10,763 bases of DNA from DASUPK01 sp036520315 (GCA_036520315.1 DATDJZ010000136.1:1-10763), one strand, 5' to 3'; counted from the first letter of the stretch, positions 1-6,549 are shown. Notes: a model not told the origin generated them from the letters alone. Numbers and translations: made by a program.

Positions 1-40
1 TTCTTGGTGAGACGATGTCTGGGGGAGGCCATATGACAAT

Positions 41-67
41 TGAAAGCCCCGCTTTGCGGGGCTTTCA
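41..67 (-). terminator. Perfect hairpin terminator directly after the tRNA
   Basis: A 12-bp perfect inverted repeat (41-52 with 56-67) closes over a 3-nt loop. On the minus strand it begins at the base after the tRNA discriminator, so it is placed to end tRNA transcription. The 3' arm ends in a short CTTTCA and is followed by ATTGTCAT, giving a modest U-containing tail. The stem leaves no room for an encoded CCA. Confidence 0.8.
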
Positions 68-141
68 TGGGCCGGGCAGGACTCGAACCTGCGTTCTTCG
101 GATTATGAGTCCGCTGCTCTGACCAGCTGAGCTACCGGCCC
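68..141 (-). tRNA. tRNA with CAU anticodon (elongator Met or Ile2)
   Basis: The minus strand folds as a complete 74-nt cloverleaf. The 7-bp acceptor stem is GGGCCGG with CCGGCCC and the discriminator is A. The D arm is GCTC/GAGC, the anticodon loop is CTCATAA, the variable loop has 5 nt, and the T arm is GCAGG-TTCGAGT-CCTGC. CCA is not encoded. The anticodon CAU could belong to elongator tRNA-Met, or to tRNA-Ile2 whose C34 is modified to lysidine. An initiator is unlikely because position 1 pairs normally and the anticodon stem lacks the three G-C pairs. Positions 103-142, covering the 5' end to the anticodon loop, recur exactly at 2218-2257, which suggests the gene was an integration target. 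Confidence 0.93.
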
Positions 142-771
142 TAGTCATCGATTATCGCTTTCTGATGCGGTTTCTGGGCCTCGGTCTGATCGGCACGGGC
201 GCCTTGATCCGGTGAAGCACCGGCGCTGCTGCCCATTGCTGCCCATTCGAGCGCTCGATCGAACGCGTAGATGGTTGAGCGTGGGCGTCTGCTTTGGGAT
301 GGGGTCTGCCACGGGTTGGCGAGGCGCTTGCTGGCGTCGTTGGGGCTTGAGCGAGGGAGTGCTTTGCGCCTCGACCTTCATGCTCTGCGCTGATCCAACG
401 ACTGGCCACCGCCCGAAGAGGAGGGCTGGCAGGGGGTCTGCCCTCTCCGTGGTTCTCTCAGCGATGGGCGTCTGACACGGGCTCAGCGATTTCAGCCGTC
501 GTGGTTCGTGGCTGTTCATCGCGTCCCGCAAGGCGGTGTGCAATCCGCAGAACTGCTGAATCCCGACGTGTGTGGTTTCTAGGTCCGCTGAGCGGGCAGT
601 TGTGCGCTCGCACCCTCCCCTTTCGCATTGCATGGAATGGAGCGCTCTTCGACCTGGCGCTCGCTTTCGAGTCGTACTCCACGTCGCACTGCCCTTCGCG
701 CTCGCTCGTCACGCTGCACAGCGCCATCATCCAACGGCGCCGAGGACGCATCGAGGTCTATTCGCGCTCGG
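142..771. other. Intergenic stretch with no recognisable gene
   Basis: Open frames exist on both strands, but none gives a protein I recognise, none has a convincing ribosome binding site with a signal peptide or domain, and several overlap one another. Small features are an adjacent repeat of TGCTGCCCAT (about 229-248) and the palindrome TCGAGCGCTCGA just after it. The stretch lies between the tRNA and the 3' end of the RTX gene and may be decayed inserted DNA. No clear terminator for the RTX gene was found here. Confidence 0.5.
151..156 (-). promoter_or_regulatory. Candidate -10 box of the tRNA gene
   Basis: On the minus strand GATAAT lies 9 nt upstream of the tRNA 5' end, the right distance for a start at or just before the mature end. 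No convincing -35 is visible 16-18 nt further upstream. If the repeat at 2218-2257 marks an integration, this -10 lies in inserted DNA. Confidence 0.35.
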
Positions 772-1851
772 TCAGCAGGAGCGGGGACGCGGGTCGAGGC
801 GCCTGTCCCGCTTGGCGCCCTCGAGCCGCTTCGGGCCCGGCCCGCAGCTGATCTTCACGTCGCGGTGGCCGTCGCGCGCGTTGATGCGGTCGATCCCGTT
901 CTTGCCCTGCATCACGTCGCGCCCGGTCCCGCCGCGGAGGAAGTCGTCGTCGGGACCACCCGCCAGGTGGTCGTTCCCTGACTTGCCGAACTGCCGGTCA
1001 CCCCCGGGACCGCCGAGCACGGAGTCGCCCCCGCCGTTTCCGACTTCGAAGTCGTCGCCGCCGAGCCCGACCAGCGTCTCCGGCGTGCGGTCCCCGACGA
1101 GCACGTCATTGCGCTCGGTTCCGAACTGAACCTCGACATCGCCCTGCACCGTGTCGCGGCGGCTGCCCGTCTGGTCCTCGGGACCGCCATCGTTGAAGTT
1201 GCCCGAGCCGATCGTCACGTTGACCCCGTTGACCCTCCCCGAATATACGAGGGTGTCGGCCTGGCTGCCGCCGGCGATGTCGTCCGCCCCGAACCCGCCG
1301 TCGAGGTTGTCCCCCCCGCTGCCGCCGAAGAGGTTGTCGGCTAGCGGCGACCCCGTCAGCAGGTCATTGCCGGCGCCGCCGTTCACGGTTCCCCGTCCGT
1401 GCACGTTGTCGTTGCCTGATCCGCCGCTGACCGTGCCGGGTGTATTGGCGCCGGTGACCTCATCGTTTCCCGAGCCCCCATCGACCGTCTCGCTGATCGT
1501 GCCGGGAATCGTGGCCGCGTCGAGCGTGATCGCGTCGGCGCGCTCGCCGGTCTGGACGATGATCGTCTTGATGCCCGTTGCCGGGCAGAAAGCGAAGTGT
1601 CCATCCACCGCGATGCAGGTTCCGCTCGGAGTCAGCGTGGCTGCCGTATCCCTGACCGAGTAGTAGGCGTCCGCCTCGGCGTCGACGCTGACCGTGATCT
1701 GATTCGCCTCATCGCCTGTCTCGGCGACCCTGACCGTGTTGCCGCCGGTCACCGTCACAGTCGAGGCCAGGGCCGCGGGCGACGCGATCAGGATCGCGCC
1801 GAGGGCCGCGAGCGCGACTGCGCCTGCCTTCTTAATCGCTCCCTGAGACAT
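772..1851 (-). CDS. Secreted RTX-repeat calcium-binding protein
   Basis: A 359-aa protein. Residues 1-29 form a Sec-type signal peptide with basic KK, a hydrophobic Ala/Leu/Ile core and probable cleavage after ALA at 29. An N-terminal beta-rich region (30-120) with Cys79 and Cys89 follows. Two blocks of RTX nonapeptides (GGxGxDxhx) lie at about 124-200 and 248-322; examples are GGSGNDEVTG and GGAGNDLLTG. In RTX proteins these bind Ca2+ and fold as a parallel beta-roll. The C-terminus has SCGPG (335-339) and a final Cys359, which could form a disulfide. The exact role is unknown; structural, adhesive or enzymatic functions are all possible and no catalytic domain is visible. ATG at 1851 is chosen because it precedes the signal peptide, although the GGGAG motif is only 1-2 nt from it. 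The gene is monocistronic. Confidence 0.88.
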   Translation of the reverse strand: MSQGAIKKAGAVALAALGAILIASPAALASTVTVTGGNTVRVAETGDEANQITVSVDAEADAYYSVRDTAATLTPSGTCIAVDGHFAFCPATGIKTIIVQTGERADAITLDAATIPGTISETVDGGSGNDEVTGANTPGTVSGGSGNDNVHGRGTVNGGAGNDLLTGSPLADNLFGGSGGDNLDGGFGADDIAGGSQADTLVYSGRVNGVNVTIGSGNFNDGGPEDQTGSRRDTVQGDVEVQFGTERNDVLVGDRTPETLVGLGGDDFEVGNGGGDSVLGGPGGDRQFGKSGNDHLAGGPDDDFLRGGTGRDVMQGKNGIDRINARDGHRDVKISCGPGPKRLEGAKRDRRLDPRPRSC

Positions 1852-1937
1852 GCTCCCTGCCTACAACGAACGAGCGGTTACTCGGCTTTCGGGCGCTTTC
1901 ACGTTCGCGGCCTAGCATTCGCCCTGTTCTCCGAGCG

Positions 1938-1966
1938 TTCACATTTCGCGGCGGCAAGATTGTCAA
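1938..1966 (-). promoter_or_regulatory. Candidate promoter of the RTX gene
   Basis: On the minus strand a perfect TTGACA (1966-1961) is followed after 17 nt by TGTGAA, a weak -10 with three of six matches. It lies about 90-115 nt upstream of the RTX start codon. The -10 overlaps one copy of a TTCAC(A/G)TTCGCGGC-like repeat, whose partner lies at 1898-1911. The only strong element is the -35. Confidence 0.3.
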
Positions 1967-2217
1967 TGTCCGCGATTTCCCCAGCCACGCTGAGGGCCTC
2001 AAAGCCGCCGGTCTGTCGGAGTAGGCCAGGAGTCATTCAGACCTCGAAGCGGTAGGCAATCCTCAGCCGATGGGCAGCGAGGCATTTCGGCTGCCTGAAT
2101 CCGGCTTAATCGACCGTGATCCAGCCAAATTGAGTTAGCGGCGAAAGGGTCAACTTATGCATCGATTCCGCATTGCGATGCGGGATGCGCTGTTTGTGAC
2201 TCCTTAAGCGGAGACGC

Positions 2218-2257
2218 TTATGAGTCCGCTGCTCTGACCAGCTGAGCTACCGGCCCT
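2218..2257 (-). repeat. Exact 40-bp copy of tRNA 5' half (putative att core)
   Basis: These 40 bases are identical, in the same orientation, to 103-142: the tRNA from its first base through the anticodon loop plus one base upstream. Similarity stops abruptly on both sides. Forty identical bases without the rest of the tRNA is the usual footprint of site-specific integration into a tRNA gene. The integrase remnant ends 82 bp to the right and reads toward the repeat, as in many actinobacterial integrative elements. On the minus strand a TAGGAT (2269-2264) lies 7 nt upstream of the tRNA-like start, possibly the original tRNA -10. Repeat identity is certain; the att role is inferred. Confidence 0.75.
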
Positions 2258-2310
2258 GATCGCATCCTAGAGCCGAATCTCGGCCCTCTCCCCCGGGCTC
2301 TGAGACCCGA

Positions 2311-2329
2311 ATTGCTAACCGATTGCTAA
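2311..2329. repeat. Paired ATTGCTAA motifs, 11-bp period
   Basis: ATTGCTAA occurs at 2311-2318 and 2322-2329, one helical turn apart. The pair sits between the putative att core and the 3' end of the integrase relic. Short direct repeats in this position resemble recombinase arm-type or excisionase sites, but this is inferred from position only. Confidence 0.35.
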
Positions 2330-2339
2330 GCGGCCAGCT

Positions 2340-2588
2340 TCAATCGAGCAGCGCCGCGACCTTCGCCGCAGTCTCCTCCTCGAGCGCCGGCACGCTGGCG
2401 GCGTAGACGTCCATCGTGAACGCGGTGCTCGCGTGACCGAGTCGCTCGCTGACGGTCTTCACGTTGGCGCCGCTCTGCAGCAATAGGCCGAGAGCAACTG
2501 GGATTGATCGGTGGCGTGAGCCATCCGAACGAACCGCACCCCGCGAGCCGTTAATGCAGAGCATGAGCCTCATCCGAACACCGCCCAT
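2340..2588 (-). pseudogene. Tyrosine recombinase/integrase, C-terminal remnant
   Basis: The last ~55 residues of this frame match the end of phage-type tyrosine integrases: SRHRSIPVALGLLLQSGANV, then KTVSERLGHAS, then TAFTMDVYAASVP. Visible catalytic positions are the box II Arg-His (RH), the His of RLGHAS and the probable nucleophile Tyr of MDVY. The His normally three residues before the Arg (HxxRH) is replaced: the sequence reads DGSRH. Residues before this are unlike an integrase, and the core-binding domain and first catalytic Arg are absent from the following ~200 bp, so at most a third of the usual 350-400 aa remains. It is very probably inactive. It ends 82 bp from the tRNA-half repeat and reads toward it, which supports a decayed integrative element. 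Confidence 0.75.
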
Positions 2589-2770
2589 TTCCGAGAGGCC
2601 TTCCGGGAGGCGTCTTCTCGGCGGGATCTGGTGCTGGCTCAGGGATCGCCTCGACGCGTTCTACAACGGACGCTGGTAGAGCCGCTTTCTTGCCGCTGAG
2701 CACGGTGAGAGAGTGGCTTTGCTCTTCCGCGGGAAATGTTGAGCCGAGACCTCCGACGGAGAGGCGGGAA

Positions 2771-4144
2771 GTGAAGACTGTTTGCACTCTGGCCGCTGCG
2801 ATAGTCCTTCTCGCAGCGGCCACGCCGGCATCGGCGCAAAGCGTCGAGCTGGCTCCGTTCGGCGGCCAGATGTTCACCAAGCCGTGGTATGTGACCGGCC
2901 CTCCGGGAGACCCTAGTCGCGTGTTCGTGGTCGAGGGAGGAGGCACGATCCGCCTGGTCAAGGACGGCGTCACGCGACCGACCCCGTTCCTGACCATTCC
3001 CGAGGTGTACGCGGGATGCAACGACTGCGGGCTCTTCTCGATGGCGTTCGCCCCGGACTACGCGACCAGCCGGCGCTTCTACGTCTTCTACACGCGGGAC
3101 TCGACCGTCACCGGCGAGCAGTACTACCTGCGAATCGAGGAGTTCCGCCGCTCAGCGGCCGATCCGGACATCGCCGACCCCGCCAGCCGGCGGATCGTGC
3201 TCGAGATCCCGCACCTCGAGACCACGATCCACAACGGAGGTCAGCTCCAGTTCGGGCCCGACGGCCTCCTCTACATCTCCGTCGGCGACGGCGGCCCACA
3301 GGGAGACCCGAACGGCAACGGCCAGGACACAGGGACGCTGCTCGGCAAGATCCTGCGGATCGATCCCGCCGGGACGCTGCCGGGTCAGTACTCGATTCCA
3401 ACCGACAATCCCTTCGCGGGCGCCACGGCCGGGGCGGACGAGATCTATTCCTACGGGCTGCGCAATCCGTGGCGCTTCTCCTTCGACCGCCTCACCGGCG
3501 ACCTGACGATCGGGGACGTCGGCTTCGACAGCTGGGAGGAGGTCGATTTCATGCCGACCGGCGCCGGGCGCGGCGCCAATTTCGGCTGGCACTGCTTCGA
3601 GGGCAGTCAGCCACTCTCGCCGACGCCGTCGGACTGCACCACGCTGCCGAGCCAGACGCCGCCGGTGCTCGAGTATGTGCACCCGGCCACCGGAGCCGCG
3701 GCGGTGACCGGGGGCTACGTGATCCGCGACGGAGCGCTGCCGTCGCTGCTCGGTCGCTACATCTATGCCGACATCTTCGAGGTCTTCGGCAGTGAGCTGC
3801 ACACGGCACAGCTCTTGGCGGGCGGCTCGAGCGGGGATTCGGGCCTTGGCGTCAGCGCGACCAACGTCGACTCCTTTGGGGAGGACGCCTGCGCTCACCT
3901 CTACGTGATGACGTTCGCGGGCGACGTTTTCAGACTGGAGCCGACGAGCGGCGATTTTCCGTGCATGCCACAGACCCCCGTTGGAGGCTCGTTGGACGGA
4001 GCTCCATCCACGGTGCCCGTGATGTCGCCCACGGGTCGGCGGGCCGCGGCGCTCAAGAAGTGCAAGAAGAAGGCGAAGAAGAAGCACTTGTCCAAGAAGA
4101 AGCTGAAGAAGTGCAAGAAGAAGGCGAAGAAGCTCCCCGTCTGA
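2771..4144 (+). CDS. Exported glucose/sorbosone dehydrogenase-type beta-propeller with Lys/Cys tail
   Basis: A 457-aa protein from GTG 2771, chosen because GGAGAGG (about 2758-2764) is 6 nt upstream and the signal peptide follows at once (cleavage near ASA, residue 22). An in-frame ATG at 2690 would put 27 unlikely residues before it. Residues 25-390 match the GSDH family (YliI/Asd-like six-bladed propeller, often PQQ-dependent). HNGGQLQFGPDGLLYISVGD (154-173) carries the likely catalytic His154; then come DGGPQGDPNGNGQ (a probable Ca2+ loop), GLRNPWRFSFD (229-239) and WEEVDFMP. The family usually has a GERGLLG-type segment; here it is CNDCGLFSMAF with a CxxC (83-86). The likely role is oxidation of sugars or aldoses outside the membrane; PQQ binding is not proven. 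Residues 421-457 are a Lys-rich tail with two Cys ending KLPV, shared with the haloperoxidase at 6624-8159. Confidence 0.88.
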   Translation: MKTVCTLAAAIVLLAAATPASAQSVELAPFGGQMFTKPWYVTGPPGDPSRVFVVEGGGTIRLVKDGVTRPTPFLTIPEVYAGCNDCGLFSMAFAPDYATSRRFYVFYTRDSTVTGEQYYLRIEEFRRSAADPDIADPASRRIVLEIPHLETTIHNGGQLQFGPDGLLYISVGDGGPQGDPNGNGQDTGTLLGKILRIDPAGTLPGQYSIPTDNPFAGATAGADEIYSYGLRNPWRFSFDRLTGDLTIGDVGFDSWEEVDFMPTGAGRGANFGWHCFEGSQPLSPTPSDCTTLPSQTPPVLEYVHPATGAAAVTGGYVIRDGALPSLLGRYIYADIFEVFGSELHTAQLLAGGSSGDSGLGVSATNVDSFGEDACAHLYVMTFAGDVFRLEPTSGDFPCMPQTPVGGSLDGAPSTVPVMSPTGRRAAALKKCKKKAKKKHLSKKKLKKCKKKAKKLPV

Positions 4145-4158
4145 CCTGAGCGAAGAAG

Positions 4159-4181
4159 CCCCCGCTAGCTAGCCCTAGGGG
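4159..4181 (+). terminator. Weak hairpin after the dehydrogenase gene
   Basis: Starting about 15 nt after the stop, CCC-G-CTAG (4161-4168) can pair with CTAGGGG (4175-4181) around a 6-nt loop, with one bulged G. No clear U tract follows. It is plausible as a terminator by position only. Confidence 0.35.
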
Positions 4182-4248
4182 TGCCCTCCTTTGGCGCTGG
4201 GCCGCTGCCGCCGGATCACCCGTCATTTAGCTGTATCGCATCGACCGC

Positions 4249-4279
4249 TTGACATCCGACGGAGACACGCGGATAGGGT
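4249..4279 (+). promoter_or_regulatory. Promoter of the small exported protein gene
   Basis: A perfect TTGACA at 4249-4254 is followed by TAGGGT at 4274-4279 (19-nt spacer; fits the actinobacterial TAnnnT -10) or by the overlapping GATAGG with a 17-nt spacer. The start codon is 36 nt downstream, implying a 5' UTR of about 30 nt. Confidence 0.55.
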
Positions 4280-4315
4280 CGACAGGTAGGCAGGCTTTAG
4301 GGATCGGAGGAGATC

Positions 4316-4816
4316 ATGCGAAAGGTAGTTCTGCTCGCGGCGCTGGCCATCACCGGACTCATTGCGATGGCCCCCGCCGCCCAGGCCCAGACCCAGCCCT
4401 TCTCGGCCAGCCTCAAGGGCAACCAGCGCCTCAAAGAGCCGCCCTGCGCCGCTGGCGTGCTCTGCGGGAGTGGCTCGATCAGCGGCTTCGGCGACGCTAC
4501 CTACAGCGCCCTGCCGGTGAGTCTTGGGCCTGTCGCTGGCTCCTGTCAGCCGTTGACCGCGCTGGTGTTCATAGACCTCAGCAACGGACAGGGCTCGCTC
4601 ACGCTCTCGGCTGACGGCGATCTGTGCACGCCGGGCAAATCGCAAGACGCCCCTGGTGGGCTGCGCTCGTTCGGCAACCCGGCCCGTATCGACGCCACCT
4701 ACGAGGTCACCGATGGAACCGGGGTCTTCGCGGGGGCCGGGGGAAGTGGCTCAGCCACCCTGCGAACCGCCGGCGCACAGAACCAGCTCGCGCTCTCGGG
4801 AGTGCTGAACCTCTAG
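4316..4816 (+). CDS. Small exported protein of unknown function
   Basis: A 166-aa protein with a strong Shine-Dalgarno GGAGGAG (4306-4312) upstream of ATG. Residues 1-24 are a clear Sec signal peptide (MRK, hydrophobic Val/Leu/Ala core, probable cleavage after AQA). The mature part is Gly/Ser/Ala-rich with beta-strand-like alternation and four Cys (44, 50, 77, 104), consistent with disulfides outside the cell. The late segment VTDGTGVFAGAGGSGSATL (131-149) resembles the G-x-G-x-F-x-G-A-x-G hairpin of secreted allene-oxide-cyclase/dirigent-like barrels. That is a weak resemblance only. It has its own promoter and no operon partner; the next downstream coding sequence is broken. Confidence 0.8.
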   Translation: MRKVVLLAALAITGLIAMAPAAQAQTQPFSASLKGNQRLKEPPCAAGVLCGSGSISGFGDATYSALPVSLGPVAGSCQPLTALVFIDLSNGQGSLTLSADGDLCTPGKSQDAPGGLRSFGNPARIDATYEVTDGTGVFAGAGGSGSATLRTAGAQNQLALSGVLNL

Positions 4817-4901
4817 GCAGGCTGGAACAAGACGGTTCGCCCACGGCCACGCGTCGTCTCAATCGCGATGACCTGATCCCCGTGCGCCTCCTTACGACTA
4901 C

Positions 4902-5170
4902 GTGAGCGCTGGCCAAGACGCCGCGACCGTCCTCGCAATCTACGACCCGGAGGTCGAGTGGGACATCTCTCAGGCCCCGGCCCGACATCTCTTGGCGAGC
5001 CTCACGTGTTTCGTGGCCACGATGGGATTACGAAGCTCTTTCGGGCGTGGTATGAGGCGTGGGAGGTGGTGAAGCCCGACCTTGAGCAGCCGGAACCTCT
5101 CGCCGGACGAGTGGGAAGGCATACAGACGCGCGAGTTCACGGTATGCCAGCGCGTTTGTCATACGCGTAG
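4902..5170 (+). pseudogene. SnoaL/NTF2-like protein relic with frameshift
   Basis: Two reading frames together spell the first half of a SnoaL-like (NTF2-fold, ketosteroid-isomerase-like) protein. From 4902 one frame reads VSAGQDAATVLAIYDPEVEW, the typical first helix and LYDPDVEW motif of this family. After about 4970 the similarity moves to another frame: GEPHVFRGHDGITKLFRAWY then EAWEVVKPDLEQ, matching the family's G-x-x-x-G-H-x-G-I-x-x-F-x-x-W helix. A frameshift therefore lies near 4970-4985. The usual N-terminal helix is missing and the later strands (after about 5089) are not recognisable in any frame. No ribosome binding site is evident. It is probably a decayed gene; a sequencing indel could explain the shift but not the missing ends. 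Confidence 0.6.
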
Positions 5171-5518
5171 TTCCCCACGTTGAGGGCGAGGTCATGCACA
5201 AGAACACGGAACGGCAGCTACTCCGTCTCGTGGGAGCGCACGACCGGCGACGGCCACTACGCCCAGGGTGAGTTGGTGCCGCTATGACGCTCACGCCAGA
5301 GGATGCCGAACTGGTCGCGAGCGTTCGCATGATGACGGCGCGGGCGTCAAGCCGGCGTAGGCCTTGGACCTTTTCAACGCGGCGGTCCCGCCTGCCTCCC
5401 GGCAGAACATGGAGATGAAGAGCCAGCAAACCAAAGGCGCGCCGCGCCGCGACTCACTCAAGTGGCCTTCACCCGGCCCCCAGCTAGGCGTGACCCTCGA
5501 GCGCCGGCCCTCCGCCTG
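5171..5518. other. Intergenic region, no supported gene
   Basis: A 44-codon frame starts at ATG 5284 and ends near 5418, but it has no Shine-Dalgarno motif and a low-complexity Arg/Ser composition. The region probably continues the decayed SnoaL segment. No promoter for the transporter gene is convincing. Confidence 0.45.
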
Positions 5519-6382
5519 ATGAGCGAACTCGGACTGATACTGGCATTGGGTTGTGCCGCCTTATCCGGCGTGGCGCAGCTCTGCAAGCACCGGGGCGCGG
5601 TCGCAGCGCCCGACGTCGCGATGCGCCGCCCGCTGCGCAGCGCGGCGGGGCTCTTTCGCTCCCGCTGGTGGCTGATCGGTTTCGGGCTCGCCTTCCTCGC
5701 CTGGTGCCTGTACGTTGCCGCGCTCTCGATGGCGCCGCTCTCCGTCGTGCAGACTGTGATCGCGGGTGGGCTCGCGCTGCTCGCCTTCCCCGCGCGGCGC
5801 TGGTTCGGACTCGCGGTGGGCAGGCGAGAGCTCATCGGCCTGGTTCTATGCGCCTCCGGCCTGGCGTTCCTGGCACTGACCGCGGGCCAGGGCCGCGCGG
5901 GCGGCGGCTTCACCGGGTCGACGATGATGGCGTTCGAGGGCGGCGCGCTGGCTCTCGGTGGCTTCCTGATGCTCGCCTCGGCCCATAGGCGGCTCAGGGG
6001 CCGGGGCTGGCTTCTGCTCGCAACTGCCGCGGGCACCTGCCTGGGCGTCTCCGACGTCGCCCTCAAGGCCCTGGCCGAGACGGTGCCGGGCTCGCTGGTC
6101 GACATAGTCAGCCCGTGGACGGTGGTCGCGATCCTCGGCGGAATCGGCGGCTTCCTGGCCCTCGCTCGGGCCCTCCAGCTCGGCGACGCGGTCGCCGTGA
6201 TCGTCGCTTTCTCGGCCACCGCCACGCTCGCTGCGATCGCGGGTGGGATCCTCGTCTTCGGCGACCCGCTCGGATCAGACCCGTTGACCGTGGTCACCAG
6301 GTCTACGGCGTTCCTGTCGGTGATCGCCGCCGCTGCGGTGCTGCCCATGTATCCGAAGGTGGTCCGCGAGGCGAGCAGATGA
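5519..6382 (+). CDS. EamA/DMT-family membrane transporter
   Basis: A 287-aa integral membrane protein with about nine hydrophobic segments (near residues 3-21, 50-70, 74-92, 103-122, 137-154, 163-179, 200-219, 224-246, 261-277) in two similar halves, the pattern of drug/metabolite transporters. The segment LYVAALSMAPLSVVQTVIAG (64-83) matches the APLSVVQP-type helix of actinobacterial DMT proteins. A second-half counterpart is LALARALQLGDAVAVIVAFS. The substrate cannot be told from sequence. The start is uncertain: ATG 5519 directly precedes the first helix and is preferred, while GTG 5462 in the same frame would add 19 basic/Pro-rich residues. Neither has a good Shine-Dalgarno motif. It is convergent with the haloperoxidase gene. 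Confidence 0.82.
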   Translation: MSELGLILALGCAALSGVAQLCKHRGAVAAPDVAMRRPLRSAAGLFRSRWWLIGFGLAFLAWCLYVAALSMAPLSVVQTVIAGGLALLAFPARRWFGLAVGRRELIGLVLCASGLAFLALTAGQGRAGGGFTGSTMMAFEGGALALGGFLMLASAHRRLRGRGWLLLATAAGTCLGVSDVALKALAETVPGSLVDIVSPWTVVAILGGIGGFLALARALQLGDAVAVIVAFSATATLAAIAGGILVFGDPLGSDPLTVVTRSTAFLSVIAAAAVLPMYPKVVREASR

Positions 6383-6527
6383 GCCTCGAACTGCTCTCCG
6401 CAGTCCGAGCAGGTGATCTGGGCCAGAAGGATCTGGGTCACCTTGATCTTCTTCGGCCCAAGACGATCTCCACGTCCTCCTCCGAATCACCCGATGAGAA
6501 TCGAAGGTTGCTGCTTTCCATGCAAGC

Positions 6528-6549
6528 GCCGCTTTTCGTCCAAAGCGGC
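6528..6549. terminator. Hairpin between convergent genes (first)
   Basis: GCCGCTTT (6528-6535) pairs perfectly with AAAGCGGC (6542-6549) around a 6-nt loop TTCGTC/C. It lies 145 nt after the transporter stop and could end plus-strand transcription. No U tract follows. Confidence 0.5.

Larger units (their letters stand above)
1852..2339. other. Intergenic region between RTX gene and integrase relic
   Basis: No protein gene is supported. Contents: the possible RTX promoter; an imperfect pair of TTCAC-TTCGCGGC motifs at 1898-1911 and 1938-1952; a hairpin CCGCAT-TGCG-ATGCGG at 2168-2183; a hairpin TAAGCG-GAGA-CGCTTA at 2205-2220 that runs into the tRNA-half copy; the tRNA-half copy itself; and a pair of ATTGCTAA motifs near the integrase end. 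Confidence 0.6.

Noticed and set aside
2551..3021. Minus-strand 156-codon frame across the integrase relic and the dehydrogenase 5' end
   Set aside because: It is antisense to a well-supported signal peptide and propeller, and its sequence shows no integrase or excisionase motif.
4028..4144. Tail as a sortase (LPxTG) or PEP-CTERM signal
   Set aside because: KLPV is at the very terminus with no following hydrophobic helix, so neither known system fits.
5284..5418. 44-codon plus-strand frame starting MTLTPEDAELVASVRMM
   Set aside because: No ribosome site, no recognisable family, and it degenerates into Arg/Ser-rich sequence.
6370..6470. Minus-strand frame reading KKIKVTQILLAQITCSDCGE, zinc-ribbon-like
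   Set aside because: Only one CxxC pair, no ribosome site before the GTG at 6441, and the frame continues for hundreds of codons antisense to the transporter gene, so it is probably a shadow.
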